The notes under the pieces were generated by a model. It was not told the DNA's origin. It searched no databases and saw nothing but the letters and a program-made list of their open reading frames with translations. Of a DNA stretch of 64,000 bases, positions 1-10,535 are shown one piece after another (position 1 is the first letter of the stretch; every line of letters begins with the position of its first letter). The DNA is from Lasiosphaeria ovina (Eukaryota > Ascomycota > Sordariomycetes > Sordariales > Lasiosphaeriaceae): NCBI GenBank assembly GCA_033439765.1, contig JAULSN010000004.1:2738001-2802000 (forward strand). The letters run 5' to 3'. Both the position numbers and the translations under genes were made by a program.

Positions 1-946
1 ATGTTGGTGTTTTCTCCATCTATATATTTTTTTCTTGCATTAGATGGCCAGGGTTGGTAAAGAATGGAAGGAGACGAGACGGTTATGATATGATTTTTCT
101 TCTAAATATGTTGGGATGGCTGAAATGAAGGTTGGACTCGACGGGCGGATTAGTACTAGTTTCTTTTGGCATCTCTAACTCGCTGAGGAGGGTATATATA
201 CGATATATATGAACGATATACGAACGCATAGGACTAAACCGGCGACACTGAATGGATTCGCGTTGCATGTATATATTATTTATTCGTCTAGGTGCGAAGA
301 CGAGGCTTTTTTGTTTTGTTTTAGAGAGCATGAGGTTGTTAAGGGTTTTCCTTTTCAACATAGATGATCAAAACACTGAACAGCCATACTACAGATCATA
401 TATCCCTGGCATGGCTTTGGATTTGACATGTTTTTTCCCCTGTCTATCCATGACCGAACTTGCTTTTCCTCCACCCATTCCACCCACCCACTCTCAATCC
501 AATCGCGAATACCGCCCTTCTTCCCCTTTGGCCTCGTCTATGATGGATGGATAACGGATAGCTAACTGATGAAAACAAAACAAATGCTCGCTCGGTACTT
601 CTCCCGCTCCCGCAATTACCACCGCACAACAAACAGAACACAGCACAGCATGTATTGGCTGCCGAATCGTTTATGGCTTTTCTTTTTTGCCTGACAGCAA
701 AAAAAGCCAGATTTTCCCTTCCCCCACGCCCGCCTACGCGGTATTACATGACGTATGATTAGTTGAAGTTCTTCGACGGCCGTGTGCGCCTCCCAAAGCT
801 TACCCGGCCTCTTCGTGTCAATCTTGGCTTGGCCGAATAAACGTGGGAGCACGTTCGTCCAGTACTTCTCTCTTGTTGTTATCGAGAGAGCCCTTCCCGC
901 TGGGTTTCTAGCCTGACGGGGGCCCGAGTCTAAGTCTAAGCCAGAA
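1..946. other. Intergenic, no gene seen
   Basis: Only short ORFs without family resemblance or codon bias are present. The right part, up to 946, is presumably the 3' untranslated region and downstream flank of the aldolase gene on the minus strand. A gene ending left of the window cannot be excluded. Confidence 0.6.
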
Positions 947-1948
947 CTAGAGATACTTCTCCAGCTCCATGACCTCGCGGATGCCGTCCTCGATGGCGGC
1001 GACGCGGGCCTTGTCGAGGGGCTTGAGCGGGCGGCGCGGGTAGCCGCCGTAGCCAAAGTAGCTCTGGATGGCCTGCTTGGTGCCGGCGATGGCGGACTTG
1101 GTCAGGACCCAGTCGCCCTTGGACAGGATCCTCTGCAGGGCGATGGCCTCGTCGCGCTTGCCGGCGGCGTACAGGTCCCACACGCGCACGCACAGCTTGG
1201 GCATGACGTTGGCGCCGCCCGCGATGATGCCGCTGCCGCCGCTGGCGAGCGTCTGCACCGTGAAGTCGCACATGCCGCCGAACGCCATGTAGCCGGACCC
1301 CTCGGCGGAGGGCGTCTTGGCGTCCGTGGCCAGCGCGACGCGCGTCAGCTTGCCCGTGTTGCCGCACGTGAACTTGGTGCCCGCGATGTTGGGGTGGGCC
1401 GCCAGCCGGACCAGCAGGTCCGAGTCCATGTCGATGCCGGCCACGGCCCCCGGGTAGTTGTACAGGATCAGCGGCAGAGGGCTCTCGTCGGCCACGGCCG
1501 TGAAGTAGTCGTAGACGGCCTGCTCGTCCATCAGGGCGCGGAAGTACGACGGCGGCAGCAGCAGCACGTAGTCGCCGCCCGCCTTCTGGGCGTGCCGGCA
1601 CAGCTCGACCGTGCCCCTGACGCTGCCCTCGGTGGCGCCGACGACGATGGGCGTCTCGGTGAAGCCGGCCTCGTCCAGGGCCTCCCTGGTTGCCTGGGTC
1701 ACCGCGAGCTTCTCCTCGCGGGTGCAGTGGATGGCTTCGCCGTTGGACCCCATGGTGACGAGGCCGGCCAGGCCGTCTTTGACTAACCGCACGGCGTGCC
1801 TCCTGATGGTCGGGATGTCGAGGTCCTCGGTCTCTGGGTCGAAGAAGGTCATGGTGGGAGCATAGATACCGCAGGGCAGCGACCGCCTGGCGGTCCTGGT
1901 GCCATTGGTGCTGCTGATGCCGTTGCTGTTGCCGTTGGTGACAGTCAT
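947..1948 (-). CDS. DapA/DHDPS-family class I aldolase (sugar-acid or 2-keto-3-deoxy acid aldolase type)
   Basis: A single-exon 333-residue protein with ATG at 1948 and TAG at 947. It has the (beta/alpha)8 fold signatures of the dihydrodipicolinate synthase/N-acetylneuraminate lyase family. The phosphate/carboxylate loop reads GSNGE (67-71, GTTGE in DHDPS). The catalytic Tyr is Y163 in LYNYP, and the Schiff-base Lys is K192 in GTKF. The length fits the family. Fungi make lysine by the aminoadipate route, so true DHDPS activity is unlikely. Known fungal members cleave 2-keto-3-deoxy sugar acids (Lga1/GaaC in galacturonate catabolism) or 4-hydroxy-2-oxoglutarate. Which substrate applies cannot be told from sequence. 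The first 25 residues are a Ser/Thr/Asn-rich tail before the domain. Divergent from it lies a Gfo/Idh/MocA oxidoreductase, which supports a role in sugar-acid breakdown by inference. Confidence 0.92.
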   Translation of the reverse strand: MTVTNGNSNGISSTNGTRTARRSLPCGIYAPTMTFFDPETEDLDIPTIRRHAVRLVKDGLAGLVTMGSNGEAIHCTREEKLAVTQATREALDEAGFTETPIVVGATEGSVRGTVELCRHAQKAGGDYVLLLPPSYFRALMDEQAVYDYFTAVADESPLPLILYNYPGAVAGIDMDSDLLVRLAAHPNIAGTKFTCGNTGKLTRVALATDAKTPSAEGSGYMAFGGMCDFTVQTLASGGSGIIAGGANVMPKLCVRVWDLYAAGKRDEAIALQRILSKGDWVLTKSAIAGTKQAIQSYFGYGGYPRRPLKPLDKARVAAIEDGIREVMELEKYL

Positions 1949-2106
1949 ATTGGCGATGGGGAATAGGAGACCTTGGTGTAAGACGACCAGGGACTCGGGG
2001 GCCGAGACCGGTTGTGGATGCTAGGGGGGCAGCTGAGGGACGGCGGACGAAGTAAGAGCATGGTGCGGAAGGGACGGCGCCCATGAGGGAGAAGAGACGG
2101 AAGGTA

Positions 2107-2115
2107 CTTATAAGG
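2107..2115 (-). promoter_or_regulatory. TATA-like box upstream of the aldolase gene
   Basis: The motif CTTATAAGG lies about 160 bp upstream of the aldolase ATG, at a plausible distance for a core promoter. It is palindromic (TTATAA) and short, so it may be chance. Confidence 0.25.
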
Positions 2116-2670
2116 GGACGAGACGGTCTCAGGGCGGCCACCATCCCCTCCACGGTCTACGTATTACGAATAGGAATCGGCTGTGGGGCACCGGCGCCTG
2201 TCAGTGGGTACAATGCCGGCGTCCCATGAGGTGCTCGTCAAGACATTGGCCCGAGGGCATCCGGATTGCCACCTTCGTGTCGGTCAAAGTAAAGACAAGC
2301 TAGACGCACAGAGACTAAGGCACAGCAGTGGTCAGTTAGGGGAGGGAGGGACGGAGCGGGAAAAGGCCCCAACACACTAACTAACAAGGGGTCGGGGGGG
2401 CTCATGCAGCGAAGCAGCAGCCGTCACTGCTGGCGCTTTAGAATGCTATATTGGAGTAATATAGAGCCTACGGAAGCGAGAAATGACGCATACATGCTCT
2501 CGTCAACTGGACTACGGCGCAACTAAGCAGTCTGACATGGCGGGTAGTGTCAATGTGTCAGGTCGTACTGCAGTCAAGTGACCACACGGCGTAACCCGGG
2601 AAGCTGGGTACGGCCAAGCCAATTCCATCTGCGCCTGTACTGTACATACACACATACACACCTACATACA

Positions 2671-2717
2671 GAGAGCCGTGGCCACCGAGAGCCGTGGCCA
2701 CCGAGAGCCGTGGCCAC
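2671..2717. repeat. 16-bp tandem repeat, about 3 copies
   Basis: The unit GAGAGCCGTGGCCACC starts at 2671, 2687 and 2703; the third copy lacks its last base. Each unit contains the palindrome GTGGCCAC. No reading frame of known function covers it. Confidence 0.9.
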
Positions 2718-4896
2718 GGCTACGGTTGAGGTGCGCTGCCAGGCTTGGCAGAGGCGAGAGTCCAGAGGCAAAAGGATGCCGAGACCTGGAGGCAGGAATT
2801 GCCCCCTCTTTCGCAACAAGATGGGTACGTAGCCGAAAACAGCATACCTACCACATTCCCAGTACGGAGCACACCAAGGGGGGTCGTTGCGAACTCGGGG
2901 CATGAACCCGGCCAGACCACGACCTAGACCCATGAAAACGTGGGGAACCAGCCCGACCACCCTCCTAGCCAGGGCAGGGCCGTTGCACAGCGAGGGCCGC
3001 CCAGCAGTCAAACGAATATGTTCACATCCTGGTTGTTGATCTGGTGATCTGCAGAAGAGCCGTTTCGGAAGGGAGCACTTCAGGGAAAAGGCCGTCCCGC
3101 TTCGAGGTGGGGCGTTTAGAGCGGCCACGTCTTTGGGGAGTCATGGGAGTGGCTGCCTTCGCTGGATTATGATTTGCCGCTAGGGGCTAGCAACATACAG
3201 AAGAACGCCCTAGAAGCAGGATAGTGCACCTATACGCGAATTCCGCGTGGTGAGCTGGTCGAGGGCAAAGAGCATGGGGTATGCCGCATGAGGAAGAGGT
3301 CCGGAAGGGAATGTCCAGGGTATGGAGGAGCAACGGCAGAAACGAGGGGCTCTTGTCCATCTGAAGGGAACTCCAGCTCAAAGGTGTAAAGAGGGAAGGC
3401 GGTATGACGGACAGCCGGGGCAACCTAGGGTCAACTGGGGCTCTCTAATTCACCGCTGGAGGGCCTTCTAGATTCCAATTCAGCGAGCGGAAGAATTCCT
3501 TTGGGGACAGGGTAAAATAGCCCATCAAGGACAAATACCCCGAGGGAACGAGCACGCTGGCAGCGGCTGTAGACGCTGTAGCGGGAATATGATTGTGTGC
3601 TGTACCACTGGAGTTGAGCCTGGACTTCAAGTCTCGAACGTTGTGATGTAGGTAGGTAATGAAAAGGCGCTGGCGAGAAAAGCAGACGGAAAATTAATTT
3701 CCTCCAATCAGAGGCATGCGCTAGCATGTTTTCATCTAGCTTACTGAATACCATGAGTCGATTCGCTCGGCAATACTCCGTACGCCGTTGATAGGTGACA
3801 GGTCTTCTGTACGTCGGATCGGGAGTCGAAACTTGGCCAAAGCTGTGTGCTACATTGCTTCGACAGACGGGCAGGTTTCGGTTGGTTATTGAATGGTGAG
3901 GCTAGAGTGCGTGTGATGGTGTCAAAGATGCTTCCAGGCTGTGGCCCGTCCATTTTTCCAATTAATGGATGGATGGATGGAAGACGGCGACAAACGACCT
4001 ACGCTCTCGTCTGCCCGCTCGGCACTTTTGCTGTGGCAGAGAGGAAACTTTGGACGACGGGATGGAACCCTGGAGCAGGGGGGGGTCAAGTCAATGCTGC
4101 TGTCAGAGCCCTGCCATGCGGGGCGGGGCTGGTGTGGGGGGCTGGCCTCGCCCGGCATAGACCCGTGACAGTTGCTGCCCGCCGATACCTGCAATACACA
4201 ATGGAGTTTGCCTCACCTACGCCTCAACTATACATGAAAGATTCCAGGTAGTTAAGGCGATTGGGAGGGTAGGTGCTAATATCGATTTTTAGCTTCGCCC
4301 CCGACCGCAGTTCCAATGCGGACAATTTAATGACAAGGCTTTTGGGGAGTTGGAAAGCTGCACCTCAATATGTGCCGGTTCGGCTCTTTGCCTAATTCGA
4401 GAGGAGGTACGGAAAGTAAGTTGGATGTCAGACCGCAAAGCAGACGACAGGATCTAGAATAGCAAAAGCCCAGGTTCTCCCACTGCCAAACCCTCTTTTC
4501 TTTTCGATACTCTACGTCTATAGAAACCCGCTCGCGTGCCCACTGGGTCCGTCCCCTCTTTCCCGCCGAGTTTGTACCTGTCGCTGCGGGTCGAGGAGTC
4601 GAGCACGGGGTCAGGTCAGGTCAGGTCATGTCATGTCATGGCCGTTTTCCGCCGTTGCATGCAAGGTACACCGCATTGGTGGATATTACCCGGTTCCTAG
4701 CTTCGGCCCGGACACGGTGCCAGTGCCGCCGCCTGCTGCCATCTCATGTCTCGATTGTCTCTACTCCGTACATAGGTAGCCAAACGTACATCTCGGTCTG
4801 CTCCTCGCTTCTTCCCCCAAACTGCACGTGTTGCCGCCTGTCGATCGCCATCAAAGCCACAAAACGACTTATAGCCTACCACGTGCTAAGTCTAGA

Positions 4897-6277
4897 ATGG
4901 AGCCGCTCAATGTCTTGATGGCATGTTAGAAATGGCCCTTATTCAATGAGTCCTAACACTAACCAGCCGTATGTGAATAGGTCGGCACGGGGGAGTACAC
5001 GACGGGGTTTGTCGGCACCGGAGCGTCTGGCTCAGACAAGAAAGTTGGCGTTGTCGGGCTTTCCATGTTTGATCTCAGGCGTAGGGGAAAGGTTGGCAAG
5101 CTGGGCATGGTTGGTGTCAATGGAACAAAGTTCCCGGCGATCCGTGAGCAGCCATGAGAAAAAAACACCAGCCCGTACGACCCGAGGTCGGTCTGCTAAT
5201 GCGCTGGCCAAAGGCGACCACCTGCACAACAACATCACCCTCGCCTACAACAACCTCGACACCTCGTTCGAGTCGTTCCCGGCCGACCATGCCAAGGACC
5301 CCGACGCGTTCCGGGCGGCCATTGACAGGCTCGGCCCGGGAGACGCCATAACCATCTTCACGCCAGACACAACCCACTATCCCATCGCCCTCTACGCCAT
5401 CGAGCGCGGCATCCATGTCATGATCACCAAGCCCGCCGTCAAGCTCCTCGAGCACCACGTCGCCCTGCTCGAGGCGGCCGAGAAGCACGGCGTCTACGTC
5501 TACGTAGAGCACCACAAGCGATACGACCCCGCCTACTCGGACGCAAAGTTCAGGGCCAAGAAGCTGGGCGACTTCAACTACTTCTACAGCTACATGTCGC
5601 AGCCCAAGTCGCAGCTCGAGACCTTCAAGGCGTGGGCCGGCGTCGACTCGGACATCTCGTACTACCTCAACAGCCACCACGTCGACATATGCGACTCGAT
5701 GGTGTCGCAGCTGGGCTACGTCCCGGCGAAGGTGTCGGCGTCGGCGTCGACGGGCACCGCGGCCGGCCTCGGCTGCGTCGCGGGCACCGAGGACACCATC
5801 TCGCTGCTGGTGCACTGGGAGAAGCCCGCAGACCCGAGCAAGCACGCGACGGGGGTCTACACGGCGTCGTGGACGGCGCCGCAGCGAGCCGGCGTGCACA
5901 GCAACCAGTACTTCCACTACCTGGCCTCGGGCGGCGAGCTCCGCATCGACCAGGCCAAGCGCGGCTACGACGTGGCCGACGACGCCGCCGGCCAGCTGAT
6001 GTGGTACAACCCCTTCTACATGCGGTACGCGCCCGACGAGGACGGCAACTTCAACGGCCAGAGCGGCTACGGCTACGTCTCCATGGAGAAGTTCGTCGAC
6101 GGGTGCCGCGCGGTCAACGCGGGCACGCTGAAGCCGGCCGACCTGGACGCTAAGGGCCTCCCGACGTTGAGGAACACCATTGCCACGACGGCCATCCTCG
6201 AGGCGGGCCGGCGGAGCCTCGACGAGCACAGAGAGGTGAGGATCGAGAAAACGGACGGGACCTGGAAGTTGATCTAG
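4897..6277 (+). CDS. Gfo/Idh/MocA-family NAD(P)-dependent oxidoreductase
   Basis: My model is exons 4897-4920, 4981-5143 and 5214-6277, giving 416 residues. Exon 1 encodes MEPLNVLM. Exon 2 opens with the dinucleotide-binding turn [10 protein letters not shown]. Exon 3 carries the rest, including TKPAV (the EKP-like active-site strand) and EHHKRYDP. The long open frame starting at 4946 would lack the nucleotide-binding motif and replace it with unrelated sequence, so I reject that start. Intron 1 (4921-4980) has a GC donor (GCATGT), branch points CTAAC at 4953 and 4959, and a TAG acceptor. Intron 2 (5144-5213) has GTGAGC, CTAAT and AAG. Members of this fungal subfamily are, as I recall, often labelled D-galacturonate reductase in databases; I cannot confirm that here. 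The divergent aldolase neighbour fits a sugar-acid role. Confidence 0.88.
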
Positions 6278-7272
6278 GAATCCCGGGGTCTGTTGCTTTC
6301 TGCTGGGGGAGATGGCGAGTCCTTGTCGACCGAGAATCCATCAGCCTAGAACTAGGTACCATGTGCACCTACGGAGTACATTCTCAACTACCGTAATGCG
6401 CAATGCTATACGACTGCTGCATTTGAAGTGCATCTGCAGAACTGTGACCAGGCCAGGCTGATGATTCATCAGATCTTGTCTAGCTATGCTGTGCATTAGT
6501 CGAAAACGTCTTCCATGGACGGAGGCAAGGGAGAGGGCAATGCGTCGGAAGATCTATTGTTGAAGGCTGAAAGTCGACAACCAAGAGACAGTAGCGACAA
6601 GAAGAAGAATGGACGTGGCACACCTCTGATGGCACTCATTGTTATTGATTCATTCCTCTGGCGAGTCGTTGGATAGGTACATACAAGAGCCAAACCAACC
6701 ACCTAATAACAGTTACATTCCGGTCCGGTCAACCTTGAAAGCCCGTTCGCCTTGGCGTTTTTCGGTGGTGCCCCCGGGCTTTCCGGTAGGCTGTCGCCGC
6801 CCTGTGGGATTACTCGTGCCCCGTGCCCCGTGGGAACCTGACCTCCTAAAGCACGAGTAGCGTCTGGACCACTAAAATTGCGCGATTCGCGGCAGGCAGG
6901 GGGAAGGGGCGGGATTGATTGACAGGGTACCTGAAGCGGATGTTGCCTTCCCTTTGGCTTCTTCTGCAACCCAACGGCCCAGGGTTTTTGTTGTTGGACC
7001 TTTCTAGGTCAGCAAGGCTGGGCGACGCAGAGAGAGTTGATAAGCTCAATGTTGGCGTTGGCGATTTCCTGCTTTGTCGGTTTTCTTTTTCCTTAGCAAT
7101 TGGTTTATTTGTTCCTTTTCCAAGGTCCAATTGCACTGCAAGGCAAAGACATTTTGCAGTCAAAGCTCCCGTCAGTTCAGCGTTTCGGCCCTGAGTCACA
7201 AAGCATCTTTCTGAACGGCTCGAATCCATACAACTTGTCTTGCCTTACCGTCCGGGCTTATTTCACGAAATA
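6278..7272. other. Intergenic, about 1 kb
   Basis: This holds the 3' flank of the oxidoreductase gene and the promoter and leader of the MFS gene. I see no gene in it. Confidence 0.6.
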
Positions 7273-9069
7273 ATGGCGACTTTAGCTCCCGAGCCTGGAG
7301 TGCAGCAGGTGTTACCTTCGTTCTCTGCTGCTCCCGAGAGAAGCGACGAGACTACGCCATTGCTTGCAAGTGAGTCGCAGACGGGCCTGGCGAAACCCCC
7401 GTCCAACGACGGGACCAATGGCGTTATCGGCGGTGCCAACGGCGACAGCAACAACAACAACGGCTACGACGACGAGGCCGAGGTTACCGTGCTGGCGCAC
7501 GAGATATCGACGACGCGGCTGGCCATCACCCTTGGCGCGGCGTACGTGGGCGTCTTCCTCGGCGCCGTCGACGCCAGCATCATCGCCACCCTCTCGGCGC
7601 CCATCTCGAGCGAGTTCCACTCGCTCAGCCTGCTGTCGTGGCTCGCCTCGGCCTACCTGATCGCCAACGCCAGCTGCCAGCCGCTGTCGGGGCGCCTGAC
7701 CGACATCTTTGGCCGCGGCCCGGGGCTCGTCTTCAGCAACGTCATGTTCGCCGCCGGCAACCTCATCTGCGGCCTCTCCCAGAACCAGGAGACCATCATC
7801 TTTGGCCGCGTCGTCGCCGGTATTGGCGGCGGCGGCCTGATGAGCATCAGCTCCTTCTTGGCTTCCGACCTGGTGCCCCTGAGGAAGCGCGGCGTCATCC
7901 AGGGCATTGGGAATATTGCTTATGGGTACGTCTTCAAGTGCATATCTTGATTGGTACTTAGCTGACTGAAATGCAGATCCGGCGCCATGATCGGTGGCGT
8001 GCTCGGCGGACTCATCAACGACCTGTCGTCGTGGGGATGGAGACTGGCCTTTCTATCCCAGGTGCCGATAATACTCGTTTCGGCCGTCATTGTGTTTTTC
8101 TTGGTCGACGTGCCCCCAAAGATCTCGAACAAGTCGCTGCTTGCGCGCATCGACTTCACCGGCTCATTTTTGACCGTGGCATTCTTGGTGCTGCTCCTCC
8201 TCGGCCTCAACGCCGGTGGTAACCTGGTGCCCTGGACGGATCCGCTCGTCCTCATCTCTATCCCGCTGTCTCTTGTCATGCTAGTCACATTCGTCTGGTG
8301 GGAGAGTCGTGCTAAGCAGCCAATCATTCCGGTGCGATTGCTCCTGCACCGCACCGTCTTGGCCGCCTGCATCACCAGCCTTTTGTGCACCATGGTCACC
8401 ATGATGACCATGTTCTACCTACCCCTATATTTGCAGGTCTTAGGCTACTCGGCCACGCAGGCCGGCCTCCGCCTGCTAGCCGCCCCACTCGGCGTCGCCT
8501 TCGCCTCGATCGGGTGCGGCTACGTCATGAAGCGTACTGGCCAGTACGTCGGGCTCGGCATCGGCACTCTCTGTGTTTTCACCGCCGGGGTCGCCACTTT
8601 GACGGCCTTGAATGAGAACTCGGCCGGCTGGATCACCTTTGTCACGCTGGGTCTCCAGGGCGCCGGCTACGGTGGTATGCTCACCGTCACACTGCTCGCG
8701 TGCATCGCCGCGGTCGAACATGACCACCAGGCTGTCATCACGTCGGCTACGTATGCGTTCCGCTCCGTTGGCGCCACTGTCGGCATCACCATCGCCTCGG
8801 CCGTTTACCAGAACATCCTCAAGACGCAGCTCTGGGATCGCTTCGGTGATCTGCCTGGTGCTGCCGAGGAGATTGCACGCATCCGCGACGATCTCAGCGA
8901 GCTGTCCAGGCTCCCAGAGGGTTGGCATGACGGCGTCATGGCGTCTTTCATGGCCGCATTTCGCGGCGTGTGGCTGACGGCGCTGGCTATTTCCGTCGTG
9001 GCGCTTTTTAGCATGTCGTTGATGAGGCAGCACAAGCTGCACTCGAACTTGGCTCGCCAGGAGGACTGA
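7273..9069 (+). CDS. MFS transporter, DHA2-like, vacuolar basic amino-acid transporter type (Vba/Fnx1-like)
   Basis: Exons 7273-7925 and 7977-9069 give 581 residues. The 51-nt intron has GTACGT and GCAG with a GCTGAC branch, and its removal restores YGSGAMIGG. The upstream in-frame TTG at 7240 is not a likely start; the first ATG is 7273. The acidic N-terminal tail with a DETTPLL stretch resembles the sorting-type leader of vacuolar Fnx1/Vba carriers. About 14 hydrophobic segments follow. The loop 2-3 signature SGRLTDIFGR is the MFS motif A, and an RVVAGIGGGG segment follows in helix 4. Family knowledge: Vba/Fnx proteins move Lys, His, Arg and related amino acids into the vacuole. Multidrug exporters of the same family are the main alternative. 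Nothing nearby suggests a secondary-metabolite cluster. Confidence 0.88.
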
Positions 9070-9450
9070 AAAGAGATAGAACACACTACTTAGTACTCGA
9101 GCCAGGGAATCCTAACCAAGCATCTGAGGACGGTAGAAATTTTTAATGGAAGACTTGAACCTTAGAAATATATAAGATTTACAGGCAATCCAATAACTCG
9201 AGCTTCTTTGAATCTTCTCAAAGCGCTACTTTTAGACGCATGACCCTATTTCTGCCTACTTTACCGCATCCGCGGCTGCGTAAGTCTGAGTTTTGAGTTT
9301 AGGGGCTTTCAGTGGCCCACTTACAAACCAGGCCAAACGAGGAAAGAACAAAAACATAAACACTTTCCATTCCACTTGTTGGGGATCCATACTTAACCCA
9401 GTGGAACAGCATACACTGGCATCAAATCATAGAGATTCACGACACACTTG
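9070..9450. other. Intergenic between MFS gene and tRNA gene
   Basis: AT-richer than the coding sequence, with the 3' flank of the MFS gene. No gene is seen. Confidence 0.6.
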
Positions 9451-9531
9451 GTCACTTTGACGGAGTGGTTAACGTGCGGCCCTGCTAAGGTCGTGTCTTC
9501 GGACGCACAGGTTCGAATCCTGTAGGTGACG
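9451..9531 (+). tRNA. tRNA-Ser (anticodon GCU)
   Basis: A full class II cloverleaf can be drawn. The acceptor stem is GTCACTT with AGGTGAC (one G-T pair), followed by discriminator G. The D arm is ACG-GAGTGGTTAA-CGT. The anticodon stem CGGCC/GGTCG holds the loop CTGCTAA, so the anticodon is GCT, reading AGC/AGU serine codons. A long variable arm with a TTCG tetraloop follows, as expected for tRNA-Ser. The T arm is ACAGG-TTCGAAT-CCTGT. No intron. CCA is not encoded. Confidence 0.96.
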
Positions 9532-9543
9532 ATGTGAATATTC

Positions 9544-9549
9544 TTTTTT
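9544..9549 (+). terminator. Pol III oligo-T terminator of tRNA-Ser
   Basis: A run of six T starts 13 bases after the tRNA discriminator base, the expected place for RNA polymerase III termination. Further T runs follow. Confidence 0.8.
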
Positions 9550-10535
9550 ACTTTTTCTTTGCTTTTTTTTGCTGGGTTGACAGACAAACTATCCAGATGC
9601 ATATCGTGTGACATCGCACCACGCGTTCACCCCTTTTTACCCCAATGCACAAGACCCTCATCGCCATTTGGCAGGTTTAACCCGTCGCCAGATGCTTATT
9701 GCTGCTGTCTGTGAGGTTTTATTTATTTGTAAAAACCACCGCATAGAAGAAACGCCGATCAGAACTCTCATTCAACATGTAACTTGTGCTGGGCAGGTGT
9801 TGTTCTGCTTGTTCAAAAATGGTGTTGGCATGGGATATGTATGAAGTGCGAATACCGCGGAGGTTATCCCTCAGAGGTCAACTACGTCAATTACCTCACA
9901 ACGTGGACCGCGAAAAACCACACATCAAGGAACAAAACGGTAAAAACTACGCATGTTCATGCCCGTGAACCCTAAGCACCCACCCACCAGAGGGTATCTC
10001 CTATGCGGAAAGGAAAAGAGTAAAAAAAACACCGAGAACACCTTCCCCCATGATGGTTCCTTGGCTGGCTTGCAATCAATGCATAGCATGCAACATCCAC
10101 ACGTGCACACACTGCCATTGTTTTCTTTGGTCGCCACAACAACAATTCCCTGTCTAGGTACTGTGCCGCAGAAAAGGCTAAACCCGGAAAATATCCCAAG
10201 CCTCGCCATCCCACAGGTAAAAAGGGGGCCTTCTCACAGATCCTGAACGGGAATATCCTCCAAACCTTGTGCCCCCAAAATCTCTCACATGGAGTTCCGT
10301 GGTATCAATTGTGATATGAATCTCGTTCAGATCCGTGATCGTAAAAAGAAAAAGAAAAAGGAAAGCAGATAAAAAGGGCCACTGCAAGATGCAGGGAAAG
10401 AAGAAAAAGAAGCATACATGGTCATGAAGTCCTCTATCTCTCTCCCTCCCCGTATATGCTTGCATTGCACGCCATAGAGGGGTAAAGAGAGCCCAGCTGT
10501 ACATAGAAGCAGGACGACGTCTCAACCCAACTCTA
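9550..10535. other. Intergenic, about 1 kb
   Basis: No recognisable gene. The right end is the 3' flank of the minus-strand DUF1996 gene. Confidence 0.6.

Larger units (their letters stand above)
1949..4896. other. 2.9-kb divergent intergenic region between aldolase and oxidoreductase
   Basis: No ORF here resembles a known protein. Both neighbours are transcribed outward, so the region holds both promoters. It contains a 16-bp tandem repeat (2671-2717), a run of ATGG units near 3964-3980, and a pentamer run of GTCAG then GTCAT near 4610-4639. It is long for a fungal promoter and may hide a short non-coding gene. Confidence 0.6.

Noticed and set aside
936..2153. 405-codon minus-strand ORF overlapping the aldolase gene in another frame
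   Set aside because: Its middle is a Gly/Arg/His-rich translation of GC-rich coding DNA in the wrong frame. The 333-residue aldolase frame has all family motifs.
4946..5213. Start of the oxidoreductase at ATG 4946
   Set aside because: Gives an N-terminus without the dinucleotide-binding Gly motif and reads through an intron with good splice signals; the spliced alternative restores the family start.
5117..6229. 370-codon ORF antisense to the oxidoreductase gene
   Set aside because: A Val/Arg/Leu-rich shadow of GC3-biased codons on the other strand, with no motif.
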